Assembly: GCF_022968795.1 (NCBI RefSeq)
Contig: NZ_JALJRB010000003.1
Coordinates: 186,001-250,000 of the forward strand
DNA: 64,000 bases
From: Desulfatitalea alkaliphila
GTDB lineage: Bacteria; Desulfobacterota; Desulfobacteria; Desulfobacterales; Desulfosarcinaceae
Direction: 5' to 3'
Under the pieces are notes generated by a model that worked only from the letters and a program-made list of their open reading frames with translations, was not told the DNA's origin and did not search any database. A program made the translations under genes and the position numbers. This document shows positions 54,710-64,000 of the stretch, piece by piece (positions within the stretch are counted from its first letter, which is position 1; each line of letters begins with the position of its first letter).

Positions 54710-56500
54710 TCACACTTGAGCCGTGGCCTTGATGCGCAGGTTGAGTTCGTCCAATTGAGCCGGCGCGGCGTCCGAGGGGGCGCCGGTGAGCAGGCAGGCG
54801 GCTTTTTGGGTTTTGGGGAAGGCGATGACATCCCGGATGGAGGTTTCGTCGCACAGGAGCATCACCAGGCGGTCGAAGCCGAAGGCCAGGCCGCCATGGG
54901 GGGGTGCGCCGGATTGCAGGGCGTCGAGCAGGAAGCCGAACTTGCCTTGGTAGGTGTCGGGGTCCATACCCAGGGTTTTGAAAACCCGGGATTGCAGGTC
55001 CATGTCGTGGATGCGGATGGAGCCGCCGCCGATTTCGAAGCCGTTGAGCACCAGGTCGTAGGCCCGGGAGCGCACGGCGGTGGGGTCGGTGTCCAGCAGG
55101 GCGTAGTCGCTTTCCAGGGGCGCGGTGAAGGGGTGGTGCAGGGCCTGGTAGCGCTTTTCGGTGTCGTCCCACTCGAACATGGGGAAATGGGTGACCCAGG
55201 TGAAGTTGAAGGTGTCGGCGGGGATCAGGTCGAGGCGCCGGCCCAGGTGGTTGCGCAGTTGGCCGAGGGCTTCGTTGGCGATGGCCGGTTGGTCGGCGAG
55301 GAAGAAGATCAGGTCGCCGGGGGCCATGTCGAGCCGTTCGGTCATGCGGGCTTTTTCGTCGTCGGTGAAGAACTTGGCGATGGGCGATTGCCAATCGTTG
55401 TCGCGCACTTTGATCCAGGCCATGCCCTTGGCTTTATAGACGGCCACGAACTGGGTCAGGTCGTCGATCTCTTTGCGGGAGAAATTGCTGCACCCTTTGG
55501 CGTTGAGGGCCTTGACGATCCCCCCCTTGGCCACGACGTCGGCGAACACTTTGAATCCCGAATCCTTGACGATGTCGGAGAGCTCCTTGAGCTCCAGGCC
55601 GAAACGGGTGTCGGGCTTGTCCAGGCCGAAGCGGTCCAGGGCATCTTTGTAGGTGAGCCGCGGAAAGGGGATGGGCACTGTGCGGCCGAGCACTTCCTGG
55701 AAAACATAGTCCATCAAGCCTTCGCACAGGGCCATGATGTCCTCTTCGCCCACGAAGGAGAGTTCCATGTCGATCTGGGTGAATTCGGGCTGGCGGTCGG
55801 CGCGCAGGTCCTCGTCGCGGAAGCAGCGCACGATCTGGTAGTAGCGCTCGAAGCCGGAAACCATCAGCAGTTGTTTGAACAGTTGGGGCGACTGGGGCAA
55901 GGCGTAGAACTGGCCGGGGTTGACCCGGCTGGGCACCAGGTAGTCGCGGGCCCCTTCGGGGGTGCTGCGGGTCAGAACGGGGGTTTCGATGTCCAAGAAG
56001 CCGTTGCCGTTGAGGTATTGGCGTACTGCGGCGGCGGCTTTGTGGCGCAGGATGATGTTGCGCTGCAGGCGCGGCCGGCGCAGGTCGAGGTGGCGGTGCT
56101 TGAGCCGCAGGGGCTCGGAGACCTCGATGTTCTCCTCGATCATGAAGGGCGGTGTGCCGGCGGGGTTGAAGATGCGCAGCTCGGAGACCATCACTTCGAC
56201 GGCGCCGGTGACCAGATTGGGGTTGGTCATCCCTTCGGGACGGGGCGTCACCCGACCGCGTACGCCGATGACGTACTCGGAGCGCAGGGTGTGGGCCTTG
56301 TCGTGGTCGCCGGGGTTGACGTCGGGATTGAAGACCACCTGGGTGAGGCCTTCACGGTCCCGCAGGTCGACGAAGATGACGCCGCCGTGGTCGCGACGGC
56401 GCTGGACCCAGCCCATGAGCACCACTTCCTGCCCCACGTCATCGATTCCCAACTGGTTGCAGTGGTGGGTTCTTCGCATGTCGCCTAAAAGGTCAGCCAA
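54710..56500 (-). CDS. aspS: Aspartyl-tRNA synthetase, probably non-discriminating (Asp/Asn)
   Basis: A 596-residue bacterial-type AspRS with an N-terminal OB fold, the class II catalytic core (motif 2 [18 protein letters not shown], motif 3 [11 protein letters not shown]) and the bacterial insertion domain. His38 in RRRDHGG and Gly90 in RPEG match His31 and Gly81 of the non-discriminating P. aeruginosa enzyme. E. coli, which is discriminating, has Leu at the first site. The enzyme should therefore also aspartylate tRNA-Asn, which GatCAB would then convert. The start is TTG at 56500, seven bases after AAGGAG; ATG 56479 is an alternative. Confidence 0.95.
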   Translation of the reverse strand: MADLLGDMRRTHHCNQLGIDDVGQEVVLMGWVQRRRDHGGVIFVDLRDREGLTQVVFNPDVNPGDHDKAHTLRSEYVIGVRGRVTPRPEGMTNPNLVTGAVEVMVSELRIFNPAGTPPFMIEENIEVSEPLRLKHRHLDLRRPRLQRNIILRHKAAAAVRQYLNGNGFLDIETPVLTRSTPEGARDYLVPSRVNPGQFYALPQSPQLFKQLLMVSGFERYYQIVRCFRDEDLRADRQPEFTQIDMELSFVGEEDIMALCEGLMDYVFQEVLGRTVPIPFPRLTYKDALDRFGLDKPDTRFGLELKELSDIVKDSGFKVFADVVAKGGIVKALNAKGCSNFSRKEIDDLTQFVAVYKAKGMAWIKVRDNDWQSPIAKFFTDDEKARMTERLDMAPGDLIFFLADQPAIANEALGQLRNHLGRRLDLIPADTFNFTWVTHFPMFEWDDTEKRYQALHHPFTAPLESDYALLDTDPTAVRSRAYDLVLNGFEIGGGSIRIHDMDLQSRVFKTLGMDPDTYQGKFGFLLDALQSGAPPHGGLAFGFDRLVMLLCDETSIRDVIAFPKTQKAACLLTGAPSDAAPAQLDELNLRIKATAQV

Positions 56501-56744
56501 TGTCTTTCTCCTTGTTCTGATAATGCTTGCGCATGTGCGTGCAGCGGCTCATGGGGTATTGCTGTGAAATTGCTGTCAATCGGCCCCCCGGCCCATCCGC
56601 CTCCGTGAGAGAACGGGCGATGCCGCTTTTACGGTGGAAAAACCCTCTCCAACGCTCCTCAACTCAATAAAATTGATATAATTCATTAACTTAAAACTTA
56701 ACACGTAACACTTAAAACTATAAATTTCGCATGAATTTCAAGGT

Positions 56745-58034
56745 TTAAGAAATGTTCCCGTCGTCGCCGCTGTTGCGCGCTGATTGCAGCAGGGCCCCCA
56801 GCGCCGCCGTCACACCTGCCACGGGCAGCTCGCGCTGGGCTTTGGTCTGCATGTCGCGCAGCACGAGAACACCGGCGGCCAGTTCGGCTTCGCCCACGAT
56901 CAGCACGTGGCCCGCGCCCAGACGATCGGCCCGTTTCATCTGGGCCTTGAGGCTTTTGTCGCCGTGTTCCATCTCCACCTGGATGCCGGCCTCGAGCAAC
57001 TCGGCGGCCCAGCGAAAGGCCTGTTCCTTGGCGGCGTCGCCCAGGGCGGCGATGTACAGCGCCGGCGGCCTTGCGGCCATGGTGTGCTGCCGGGAGAGGA
57101 TCTCCACCAGGCGATCGAAACCGACGGCAAAGCCGATGGCCGGTGTGGCCGGTCCGCCCAAGGCTTCGACCAGTCCGTCGTAGCGGCCGCCGCCGGCCAC
57201 GGCGCTTTGGGCGCCCAGGACGCCGGTCTGCAGTTCGAAGGTGGTGCGGGTGTAGTAATCCAGACCGCGCACCAGCCGTTTGTCCAGGGTATAGGGTACT
57301 TGCAGTTGGTCCAGGGCGCGGGTGACGGTGGCGAAGTGGGCCTGGCAATCGGCGCACAGGTAGTCGACGATGGCCGGGGCGTCGGCGACGGCCTCGCGAC
57401 AGGCCGGCACTTTGCAGTCGAGCACGCGCAGGGGGTTGCGGTCTTTGCGGCGACGGCAGTCGGGGCAAAGCTGGTCCGTCACGCCATCGAGCATGGCCAG
57501 CAGGGCTTCGCGAAACCGTGGCCGGCAGGCCGGGCAACCCAGGGAGTTGAGGTGGGTATGCACGTCGGTCACCGCCAGGTGCTGGAACAGCAGGTGCAAC
57601 ATGTGGATCATCTGGGCGTCGATATAGGGGCCGGCGATGCCGAACACCTCGGCGTCGATCTGGTAGAATTGCCGGTAGCGCCCCTTCTGGGGCCGTTCGC
57701 GCCGGAACATGGGGCCGATGGTGTAGAGCTTGTGCACCGGATCGCCGGCGTACATTTTGTGCTGGATATAGGCCCGCACGATGGAGGCGGTGGCTTCGGG
57801 CCGCAGCGTGAGCGTGTCGCCGCCCCGGTCGGCGAAGGTGTACATCTCCTTTTCGACGATGTCGGTCTCCTCGCCGATGCTGCGGGCGAACAGTTCGGTC
57901 TTTTCCATGATGGGCACGCGGATTTCGCCGTAGCCGAAGGTGGCGAAGAGTCGCGCGGCCGTGCCTTCGACATGCTGCCAGAGGCCGGCTTCGCCGGGCA
58001 GGATATCTTTGAATCCGCGAATCAGTTGTATCAT
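56745..58034 (-). CDS. hisS: Histidyl-tRNA synthetase
   Basis: A 429-residue class II synthetase that charges tRNA-His. LIRGFKDILPGE at the N-terminus, RPEATASIVRAYI, MFRRERPQKGRYRQFYQID (motif 2) and the histidine-specific RGLDYYTRTTFEL are all present, followed by the anticodon-binding domain. Several CxxC pairs in the insertion (LGCPAC, LCPDC, CKVPAC, LCADC) could bind zinc. ATG 58034 was chosen because the family starts there; a longer frame to 58244 lacks a match. It lies 244 bases upstream of aspS on the same strand. Confidence 0.96.
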   Translation of the reverse strand: MIQLIRGFKDILPGEAGLWQHVEGTAARLFATFGYGEIRVPIMEKTELFARSIGEETDIVEKEMYTFADRGGDTLTLRPEATASIVRAYIQHKMYAGDPVHKLYTIGPMFRRERPQKGRYRQFYQIDAEVFGIAGPYIDAQMIHMLHLLFQHLAVTDVHTHLNSLGCPACRPRFREALLAMLDGVTDQLCPDCRRRKDRNPLRVLDCKVPACREAVADAPAIVDYLCADCQAHFATVTRALDQLQVPYTLDKRLVRGLDYYTRTTFELQTGVLGAQSAVAGGGRYDGLVEALGGPATPAIGFAVGFDRLVEILSRQHTMAARPPALYIAALGDAAKEQAFRWAAELLEAGIQVEMEHGDKSLKAQMKRADRLGAGHVLIVGEAELAAGVLVLRDMQTKAQRELPVAGVTAALGALLQSARNSGDDGNIS

Positions 58035-58264
58035 GATCTGCACCCCGATGCCGGAACCACCAAACCCGTGCCGACAACAAACGGTGGCCGGCGGCGGTGA
58101 ATCCAGATGATGTGTCTGCTTAAACCGCTTTTGATAGCCTATGGAACGGGGTGGCGTCAACAAGAAACAAGCAATGGATCTATTTGACTTTTCATAGCCT
58201 TTTAGATAGTTTGAAGCAAGGTTGCAAGTGACCGAAACCTTCACCAGGCTGCGGAGATGAACAC

Positions 58265-59956
58265 ATGATCATCGGACTCGATGTCGGTGGAACGCACGCC
58301 GATGTTGTTCTGTTAAGTCAAGCGGGACTGGAAAAACAGGCCAAGGTGCCCACCGACGAGAGCCAACTGTTCGAAACGGTACTGGCGGGCCTGGATGCGG
58401 TTACCGAGGGCGTCGACCCCGCTAAAATCCGTCGCATCGTGCTGAGCACCACCCTGGCGGCCAACCTGGTGGTGCAACGCAAGCTGCCCCCCGTCGGCAT
58501 GATCGTGGCCGGCGGACCGGGCATCGATCCGGCCCTTTTCGCGCCCAACGAACACTACCGGGTGGTCAAGGGTGCCATGGACCACCGCGGCCGCGAAATC
58601 GCCCCGCTGGACGAGCGTGAAATCCAGGAGGCGGCCGAGCAGTTCAAAAAAGAAGGCATCCGCTACATGGGGGTGGTGACCAAGTTTTCGGTGCACAACC
58701 CCGATCACGAAAAGCGCATGGCCGCCATCGTGGCCCCTTTTTGCGACCAGGTGTTCATGGGGCATCAGTTCTCCGGCAACCTCAACTTCCCCCGCCGTAT
58801 CGACACCACCTATCTCAACGCCGCGGTTTTTCCGGTGCACAAGGCCTTCTTCGAGGCGGTAAAAGGCTCCCTGGCAAAAAAAGGGCTCAATGTGCCGTTG
58901 CGCATCCTCAAGCCGGACGGCGGCAACATGAACTTCGAGTCCTCCTTCGACCACCCGGCCTTGACCATCCTCTCGGGCCCCTCGGCCAGCGTCATGGGCG
59001 CCTTGACCACCGCACCCAGCAGCGGCGCGACATGGATTCTGGACATCGGCGGCACCACCACGGACATGGCCCTGCTGATCGATGGCGTTCCCCTGCTGGC
59101 GCCTCTGGGCATCGAGATCGGTCCTTACAAAACCTTGATCCGCGCCCTGCAGACCCATTCCATCGGCGTGGGCGGCGACAGCGTGGTGCGTATGGAGGAA
59201 GGCGCGCTGACGGTCGGTCCGGATCGGACGGGTCGCGCCATGGCTTATGGCGGCACCGTCCCCACCCCCACCGATGCCTTCCGCGTCCTGGGCCTGATGC
59301 AAGGCGGCGATCTCGGGCGCGCCGAAGCCGGCCTGACCCCCATCGCTCAGCAACTGGGCGTGGGGTTGGAGACGGCCGCGGTACGGATTGTCGAACAGGC
59401 CTGCCGCCAGATCCTGGATGCGGCCAATGAGATGCTGGAGCGCATCAACAGCAAACCGGTCTACACCGTTCACGAATTGTGGGAGGGCAGCGAAATCCGC
59501 CCGCGCCACCTGATGGTGCTGGGCGGCCCGGCCACCCAGTTCGCCGAATATCTGATGAAGCAGTTCGACGGCAGTGTCTCGGTGGTGCCCCATTGCGAAG
59601 TGGCCAATGCCATCGGCTGTGCCCTGGCCCGCACCACCAGCGAAATCACGCTGTTCGCCGACACCTCCTGCCAGCTGGCCGTGGCCTCCGGCGAGCTGTT
59701 CAACAGCGAGATTCCCGCCGCCTTCACCCTGGAGGATGCCCGCGAACTGGCCCTGCAACTGCTGCGCGAAAAGGCGCTGCGGCGCGGCGCCAATCCGGAT
59801 CACCTGGAACTGGAGATCGTGGATGCCTATCAGTTCAACATGATCCGCGGCTTCACCACCATCGGCAAGAACATTCGCGTGCGCGCGCAGGTCAAACCCG
59901 GACTAATACAGGGTTACGACCCCATCGGCGGCAAGTTGCGCCGGGAAGACTTGTAA
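58265..59956 (+). CDS. Hydantoinase/oxoprolinase family protein (HyuA-like)
   Basis: A 563-residue protein of the hydantoinase A/5-oxoprolinase family, an ASKHA-fold ATPase. DVGGTHADVVLLS at the N-terminus is the phosphate 1 motif, VLSTTLAANLVV and SGPSASVMGA follow, and LDIGGTTTDMALL is the second ATP motif. Family members open cyclic amides using ATP, often with a HyuB partner; no HyuB gene is in the window. This short version may act alone or on another substrate. An HDAC-like gene follows after 98 bases on the same strand. Confidence 0.88.
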   Translation: MIIGLDVGGTHADVVLLSQAGLEKQAKVPTDESQLFETVLAGLDAVTEGVDPAKIRRIVLSTTLAANLVVQRKLPPVGMIVAGGPGIDPALFAPNEHYRVVKGAMDHRGREIAPLDEREIQEAAEQFKKEGIRYMGVVTKFSVHNPDHEKRMAAIVAPFCDQVFMGHQFSGNLNFPRRIDTTYLNAAVFPVHKAFFEAVKGSLAKKGLNVPLRILKPDGGNMNFESSFDHPALTILSGPSASVMGALTTAPSSGATWILDIGGTTTDMALLIDGVPLLAPLGIEIGPYKTLIRALQTHSIGVGGDSVVRMEEGALTVGPDRTGRAMAYGGTVPTPTDAFRVLGLMQGGDLGRAEAGLTPIAQQLGVGLETAAVRIVEQACRQILDAANEMLERINSKPVYTVHELWEGSEIRPRHLMVLGGPATQFAEYLMKQFDGSVSVVPHCEVANAIGCALARTTSEITLFADTSCQLAVASGELFNSEIPAAFTLEDARELALQLLREKALRRGANPDHLELEIVDAYQFNMIRGFTTIGKNIRVRAQVKPGLIQGYDPIGGKLRREDL

Positions 59957-60054
59957 CGCTGTGACAAACGGTTATCGTTGTTGATGCATAAATAGCGTTT
60001 TTTGCACACCAACCCCCAAACAACCGCATCATCGGAACCAGTGGGGAACCATCT

Positions 60055-61383
60055 ATGCTACACGCCAAACACAAAACCGGCCTCGTTTTCTTCCCGGCCT
60101 TCGATTGGGCAATCAGTCCCACCCATCCGGAGCGGGAGGAACGGCTGCTTTACACCCAGGATCAGGTGTTCGAAGAGGGATTGCTGGATATCGACGGCAT
60201 CTTCGAATACAAGCCGGACCTGGTGACCATCAAGGATGTGCAGCGGGTCCATTTCTGCGTGCCCGATCCCTGGGCGGTGATGACCGAGTCCCACTTCATC
60301 AGCGCCGGGGGCGCCAAGACGGTGGGCATGGCGGTCATGGACGGCAAGGTGGAACGCGGCTTCGCCCTGGTGCGACCGCCGGGACACCATGCCAACCGGG
60401 TGGTGCACGGCTGCCGCGGCTTCTGCAACGTGAACATCGAAGCCATCATGATCGAGTACCTGCGCCGGGCCTACGGCATCGACCGGGTGGCCATCGTGGA
60501 CACCGACTGCCACCACGGCGACGGCACCCAGGACATCTACTGGCACGATCCGGACACCCTGTTCATCTCCATCCACCAGGACGGCCGCACCCTCTATCCC
60601 GGTTCCGGTTTTCTCAGCGAAGTGGGCGGCCCCAACGCCGTGGGCACCACCATCAACATCCCGTTGCCGCCCAACACTTCGGACGAGGGCTTCCTGTACA
60701 CCATCAAGGAAGTGGTGCTGCCCATCCTGGACGATTTCAAGCCGCAACTGATCGTCAATTCCGCCGGCCAGGACAACCATTATTCCGACCCCATCACCAA
60801 CATGAACTTTTCCGCCCGGGGCTACGCCGAGCTGACCCGCCTGCTCAAGGCGGACATCGCCGTCCTGGAGGGGGGCTACTCCATCGAGGGGGCCCTGCCC
60901 TATGTCAACACGGGCATCATCCTGGCCATGGCCGGTCTGGACTACGATCACCTGACCGAACCAGACTTCAACCCCAAACGGTACCGCCAGACCGATGCCG
61001 TCACCCGCACCATCGAACAGACCAGTGCCAAGGTGCTCAAGACGTGGCGCCAACGCAAAATGGTGGCCGAGGCGTTGCGGGCGAGGGAGGACTGCCATCA
61101 AAGGTCGCGACGCATCTTCTACGACACGGACCAGATCTACGAGGTGCAAGCGGAGACCATCCGCGTCTGCGATGCCTGCGCCGGGGCGTTGCGCATCGAA
61201 TCCACTTCCGACCGCCGCGTGGCCATGTTGGGCGTCCACCTGCCCCGCAAGGGGTGCCCCGACTGCAAAGCGCAGGCTTACGAGTGGTATGACGCCGCCG
61301 ATCACAAGCAGTTCGATCACATCTTCATGCAGGACAACCAGGCCGATCTGTTCCTCACCAAACCCAAACCGGCCGCGGCCTGA
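60055..61383 (+). CDS. HDAC-like amidohydrolase with Cys-rich C-terminal extension
   Basis: A 442-residue member of the histone deacetylase/acetylpolyamine amidohydrolase family. RPPGHHAN carries the catalytic His pair (111-112); zinc ligands are Asp151 and His153 in DTDCHHGDGTQ and Asp240 in SAGQDNHYSDP; Tyr275 in GGYS completes the site. All catalytic positions are intact. The C-terminal 70 residues hold CDAC and CPDC, which could form a small zinc ribbon, an unusual addition. It should remove acetyl groups from polyamines, proteins or another amide. It pairs with the hydantoinase gene. Confidence 0.9.
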   Translation: MLHAKHKTGLVFFPAFDWAISPTHPEREERLLYTQDQVFEEGLLDIDGIFEYKPDLVTIKDVQRVHFCVPDPWAVMTESHFISAGGAKTVGMAVMDGKVERGFALVRPPGHHANRVVHGCRGFCNVNIEAIMIEYLRRAYGIDRVAIVDTDCHHGDGTQDIYWHDPDTLFISIHQDGRTLYPGSGFLSEVGGPNAVGTTINIPLPPNTSDEGFLYTIKEVVLPILDDFKPQLIVNSAGQDNHYSDPITNMNFSARGYAELTRLLKADIAVLEGGYSIEGALPYVNTGIILAMAGLDYDHLTEPDFNPKRYRQTDAVTRTIEQTSAKVLKTWRQRKMVAEALRAREDCHQRSRRIFYDTDQIYEVQAETIRVCDACAGALRIESTSDRRVAMLGVHLPRKGCPDCKAQAYEWYDAADHKQFDHIFMQDNQADLFLTKPKPAAA

Positions 61384-61405
61384 CCGCTCGTAGCAGGCAC
61401 CGATC

Positions 61406-62326
61406 ATGACCCCCGGCCCACTGGTCGACAGTCAGGCGCGGTTGCGCCGGCGGATGCAGGTGATCGATGCCGTGCGCCGTTTCTTCGCGCTGCAAGACTA
61501 CCTGGAGGTGGAAACGCCGCTGCGCATTCCCGCGCCGGCACCGGAGCCCCATATTGATCCCCAGCCCGCCGGCGACTGGTTCTTGCAAGCATCGCCCGAG
61601 CTGTGCATGAAACGGCTGTTGGCGGCCGGTTGGCCGCGCATCTTTCAGATCTGCAAATGTTTTCGGGCCGGTGAACGGGGCCGCCGCCATCTGCCGGAAT
61701 TGACCATGCTGGAATGGTACACCGCCGGGCAGGACTATCGCCACATGATGACCCAGTGCGAGGATCTGATCACTTTTGCCACCCGCGCATTGAACTTGCC
61801 CCCGCGGCTCATCTACCAGGGCCGTGAAATCGATTTGACGCCGCCCTGGCCGCGAATTTCAGTGGCCGAAGCGTTTCGCCGTCATGCGGGCGAGGATATG
61901 CAGCGGGCCTTGGCCGAGGACCGGTTCGACGAGCTGATGGGCATCTCCATCGAACCCCGGCTGGGCTGGTCCCAACCGGTGATCCTGTATGACTACCCGG
62001 CCGCGTTGGGCGCCCTTGCACGCCGCAAAGCGGGTCAACCCGAGCTGGCCGAACGGTTTGAACTGTACATCGGTGGATTGGAGTTGTGCAACGCCTTCAG
62101 CGAGCTGACCGATCCCCGGGAGCAGCGGCAACGGTTCGAGACGGCCGTCGCCGAACGGCGGCGAGCCGGCAAGGCGACACTGCCCATGCCGGAACCCTTT
62201 CTGCGGGATCTGCGACACATGCCCCCGGCGACGGGCAATGCCATGGGACTCGACCGGCTCGTGATGCTCTTCTGCGATGCCGATGCCATCGACCAGGTGG
62301 TGGCCTTTACGCCCGAAAAGCTGTGA
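61406..62326 (+). CDS. epmA: Elongation factor P lysyl-lysine ligase EpmA (GenX/PoxA)
   Basis: A 306-residue class II lysyl-tRNA-synthetase-like core without the anticodon-binding domain, the hallmark of EpmA/GenX/PoxA. It has [50 protein letters not shown]-like motif 2 (here [10 protein letters not shown]), [11 protein letters not shown] and the ending [10 protein letters not shown] (motif 3). EpmA attaches beta-lysine to EF-P together with EpmB, which is not in the window. It starts 22 bases after the HDAC-like gene stop, so the two may be cotranscribed. Confidence 0.92.
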   Translation: [306 protein letters not shown]

Positions 62327-62449
62327 TAACGGGCCGCTGCAACGGCACCGGCATAAATATTCAAGCTTTGCGGCCCCAAAACCGATATAAGAAGATGTAA
62401 GATCGCCGGAAGCCCCGGATTCTCAAAAGGTTATGAGCAAAGGCACTGG

Positions 62450-64000
62450 ATGGCCATGGACAAGGACCGCAGCAACGCCGCAGACCGCCCCCGACACGCT
62501 CCCGAACAGCTCGCCGGTGACAAGCCCCCTGCCCCATCACCATCCGCCACATGCGAAACGGATATCCGCAGCGACCCGCAGTGTGCCATGCTGTTCGAAC
62601 ATACAGGCACGGCCGGCCTGATCGTCGAAGCCGACGGCACCATCTCCATGATCAACACCATGGTCGAAACCCAGTTCGGCTTTACCGCGGCCGATTTGTG
62701 CCGCCCGGACCTCTCCTTCGCCCAGTTCATCACCGCACCCTATCGCGAAATGGCGTTGGTCTACCACGAATTGCTCAAATCCGGTGAAATCGCTGCACCC
62801 CAGCCTTTCGGGTGCCAAGTGGTGGACAGGAGCGGCAACATACGGGAAGTGCTGGCCCACATCGGGTGGATGGCCGCCAGCCTCCAAGCGATCATCTCCC
62901 TGGTGGACATCACCGCAGCCAAGGCGGCGGAGCGTGAACGCCGCTATCTCGAGGCCGTTGTGGCCCAATCCCTGGACGGTATCGTCCTGACCGATGCCCA
63001 CGGCAACATCGTCTATGTGAACGCGGCCTTTGAACACTTGAGCGGCTATGATCGGGAGACAATGATCGGCGCCACCTTCGAACACCCCTTTTTCAACGAA
63101 CAGGATCGGCTGATCTTCCGCCGCATGCGTTTCAGCGTCACCCCCTCCGAGGCCGGCGAACATCGCAGTCCCAATCAACGCCAGGACGGCACCATGGTGA
63201 CCACGGTCACCCGTATCGCGCCCGTGTACAATCCCAAGGGACGGGTGACCCACCTCTCCTGTCAGAAGAAGAACATCCAGCGCGAAACGGAGCTCGAGCA
63301 GCAGCTTTTCCAATCCCAAAAGATGGAGGCCATCGGCACCCTGGCCAGCGGCATCGCCCATGATTTCAACAACATCGTTGCGGGCATCACCGGATTCGCC
63401 GAACTGGCGCAAAGGGCCGCTCCCGAACACGACCGCATCCAACGCTTCATGACCAATATCCTCCAGGCCTGCGAACGCGCCGGCGCCTTGTGCCGCCAGG
63501 TGCTCTCTTTCTCCAAAAAGGAGCAGGCGCCCCTGCAACCGATCCGGATATCCAAATTGGTGGAAGAAGCGCTGATCCTGGTGCAGGCCGCCATTCCCAG
63601 ATCGATCGAACTGCGCCACCACCTCGATCCCGATGTACCCCCCTTGCTGGGCGATCCGGTGCGCATCCATCAGATCATCATGAATCTTTGCGCCAATGCC
63701 GCCCAGGCCATGCCGCGGGGCGGCACATTGTCGCTGACGCTGGAAACCGGTGATCCCCTGGACGAACCGGCCGGCGCGCCGGAGTGCGTGATTTCCGCAG
63801 GCCGACCCTATGCCCGCCTGACCATCAGCGATACGGGGGAAGGCATCGATCCGGAAACCCGCCGACACATCTTCGAACCCTATTTCACGACCAAAGCCGG
63901 CGAAGGCGGTACGGGGCTGGGCCTCTCCCTGGTCAAGCAAATCGTCGACAAGATGGGCGGCAACATTCAGGTGGACGGGGCGCCGGGCACGGGGGCCGTC
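62450..64000 (+). CDS. PAS-PAS histidine kinase (3' end outside window)
   Basis: There are 517 in-frame codons without a stop, cut by the window end. The first 40 residues are low-complexity. Two PAS domains follow, near 45-165 and 170-285 (YLEAVVAQSLDGIVLTDAHG, VTTVTRIAPV). HisKA carries His304 in SGIAHDFNN, then the ATPase domain with NLCANAAQAM, DTGEGID and EPYFTTKAGEGGTGLGLSL. No membrane helix precedes the PAS domains, so it is cytoplasmic. A receiver domain may follow beyond the window. ATG 62450 follows AAAGG at 6 bases. It is probably an orphan kinase. Confidence 0.93.
   Translation, partial: MAMDKDRSNAADRPRHAPEQLAGDKPPAPSPSATCETDIRSDPQCAMLFEHTGTAGLIVEADGTISMINTMVETQFGFTAADLCRPDLSFAQFITAPYREMALVYHELLKSGEIAAPQPFGCQVVDRSGNIREVLAHIGWMAASLQAIISLVDITAAKAAERERRYLEAVVAQSLDGIVLTDAHGNIVYVNAAFEHLSGYDRETMIGATFEHPFFNEQDRLIFRRMRFSVTPSEAGEHRSPNQRQDGTMVTTVTRIAPVYNPKGRVTHLSCQKKNIQRETELEQQLFQSQKMEAIGTLASGIAHDFNNIVAGITGFAELAQRAAPEHDRIQRFMTNILQACERAGALCRQVLSFSKKEQAPLQPIRISKLVEEALILVQAAIPRSIELRHHLDPDVPPLLGDPVRIHQIIMNLCANAAQAMPRGGTLSLTLETGDPLDEPAGAPECVISAGRPYARLTISDTGEGIDPETRRHIFEPYFTTKAGEGGTGLGLSLVKQIVDKMGGNIQVDGAPGTGAV

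Noticed and set aside
54602-56488. A 628-codon plus-strand frame opposite aspS
   Set aside because: The minus-strand AspRS is unmistakable; the plus frame has no motif.
62537-63940. A 467-codon minus-strand frame opposite the last kinase
   Set aside because: The plus-strand frame has PAS, HisKA and ATPase motifs.
1-64000. CRISPR array, rRNA or complete insertion sequence
   Set aside because: I found no regularly spaced repeats, no rRNA-like stretches and no transposase or terminal-inverted-repeat pair. The 37540-37583 repeats are only two units.

Overview
The window is GC-rich and gene-dense, with no rRNA, CRISPR array or intact insertion sequence. It looks like chromosome of a deltaproteobacterium (Desulfobacterota, probably Desulfosarcina-like). 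This is inferred from the gene mix: two-component proteins, TRAP transport, RNase J, a cytoplasmic sulfite-oxidase-like protein, a hydantoinase/HDAC pair, and the style of the aspS and hisS genes. No single marker proves it.

Positions 1-7500 (minus strand) hold most of a giant cyclic beta-1,2-glucan synthase gene, cut by the window edge and preceded by a small overlapping leader ORF. Positions 7595-22872 (minus) form an envelope and stress island: KhpA, a Thivi_2564-type membrane peptide, BON lipoprotein, CsbD, a coiled-coil protein, a sensorless histidine kinase translationally coupled to a B12-binding radical SAM enzyme, CreA, a receiver-only regulator, several tiny membrane proteins (lmo0937-like, DUF3096), DUF1207, two OmpA-type lipoproteins, DUF4398 and a GDSL lipase. 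At its upstream end sit a CheB-CheR-PAS fusion and a coupled PAS-LuxR regulator. Three related G-tract palindromes lie in gaps ahead of three gene blocks of this island and are candidate operators for that regulator.

Positions 22964-33337 (minus) carry a PAS/sigma-54 activator, an ABM monooxygenase-hflK-hflC-ftsH operon, a Ca2+-type P-type ATPase, a PLDc_N peptide and a YdjM-like membrane hydrolase. Positions 33933-39241 hold RNase J, a spermidine-synthase-like methyltransferase, a sulfite-oxidase-like enzyme (minus), a Nudix hydrolase and an MBL-fold hydrolase. An amidase relic follows, then an SDR and an MFS exporter (minus), divergent from a TRAP operon dctQMP with a glyoxalase-like gene (plus). 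Further on come an aldo/keto reductase with a C-terminal extension, an unknown coiled-coil protein, an XRE-MmyB regulator divergent from a 4-TM protein, an outer-membrane barrel, and an AbiEi/AbiEii toxin-antitoxin pair beside a tRNA-Asn(GTT) gene.

Positions 54461-58034 (minus) are translational: hisS, aspS and tRNA-Asn. AspRS carries the residues of the non-discriminating type, which suggests the adjacent tRNA-Asn is charged by the Asp-to-Asn transamidation route. Positions 58265-64000 (plus) carry a hydantoinase/oxoprolinase, an HDAC-like amidohydrolase with a Cys-rich tail, EpmA/GenX, and a PAS-PAS histidine kinase that runs off the window.
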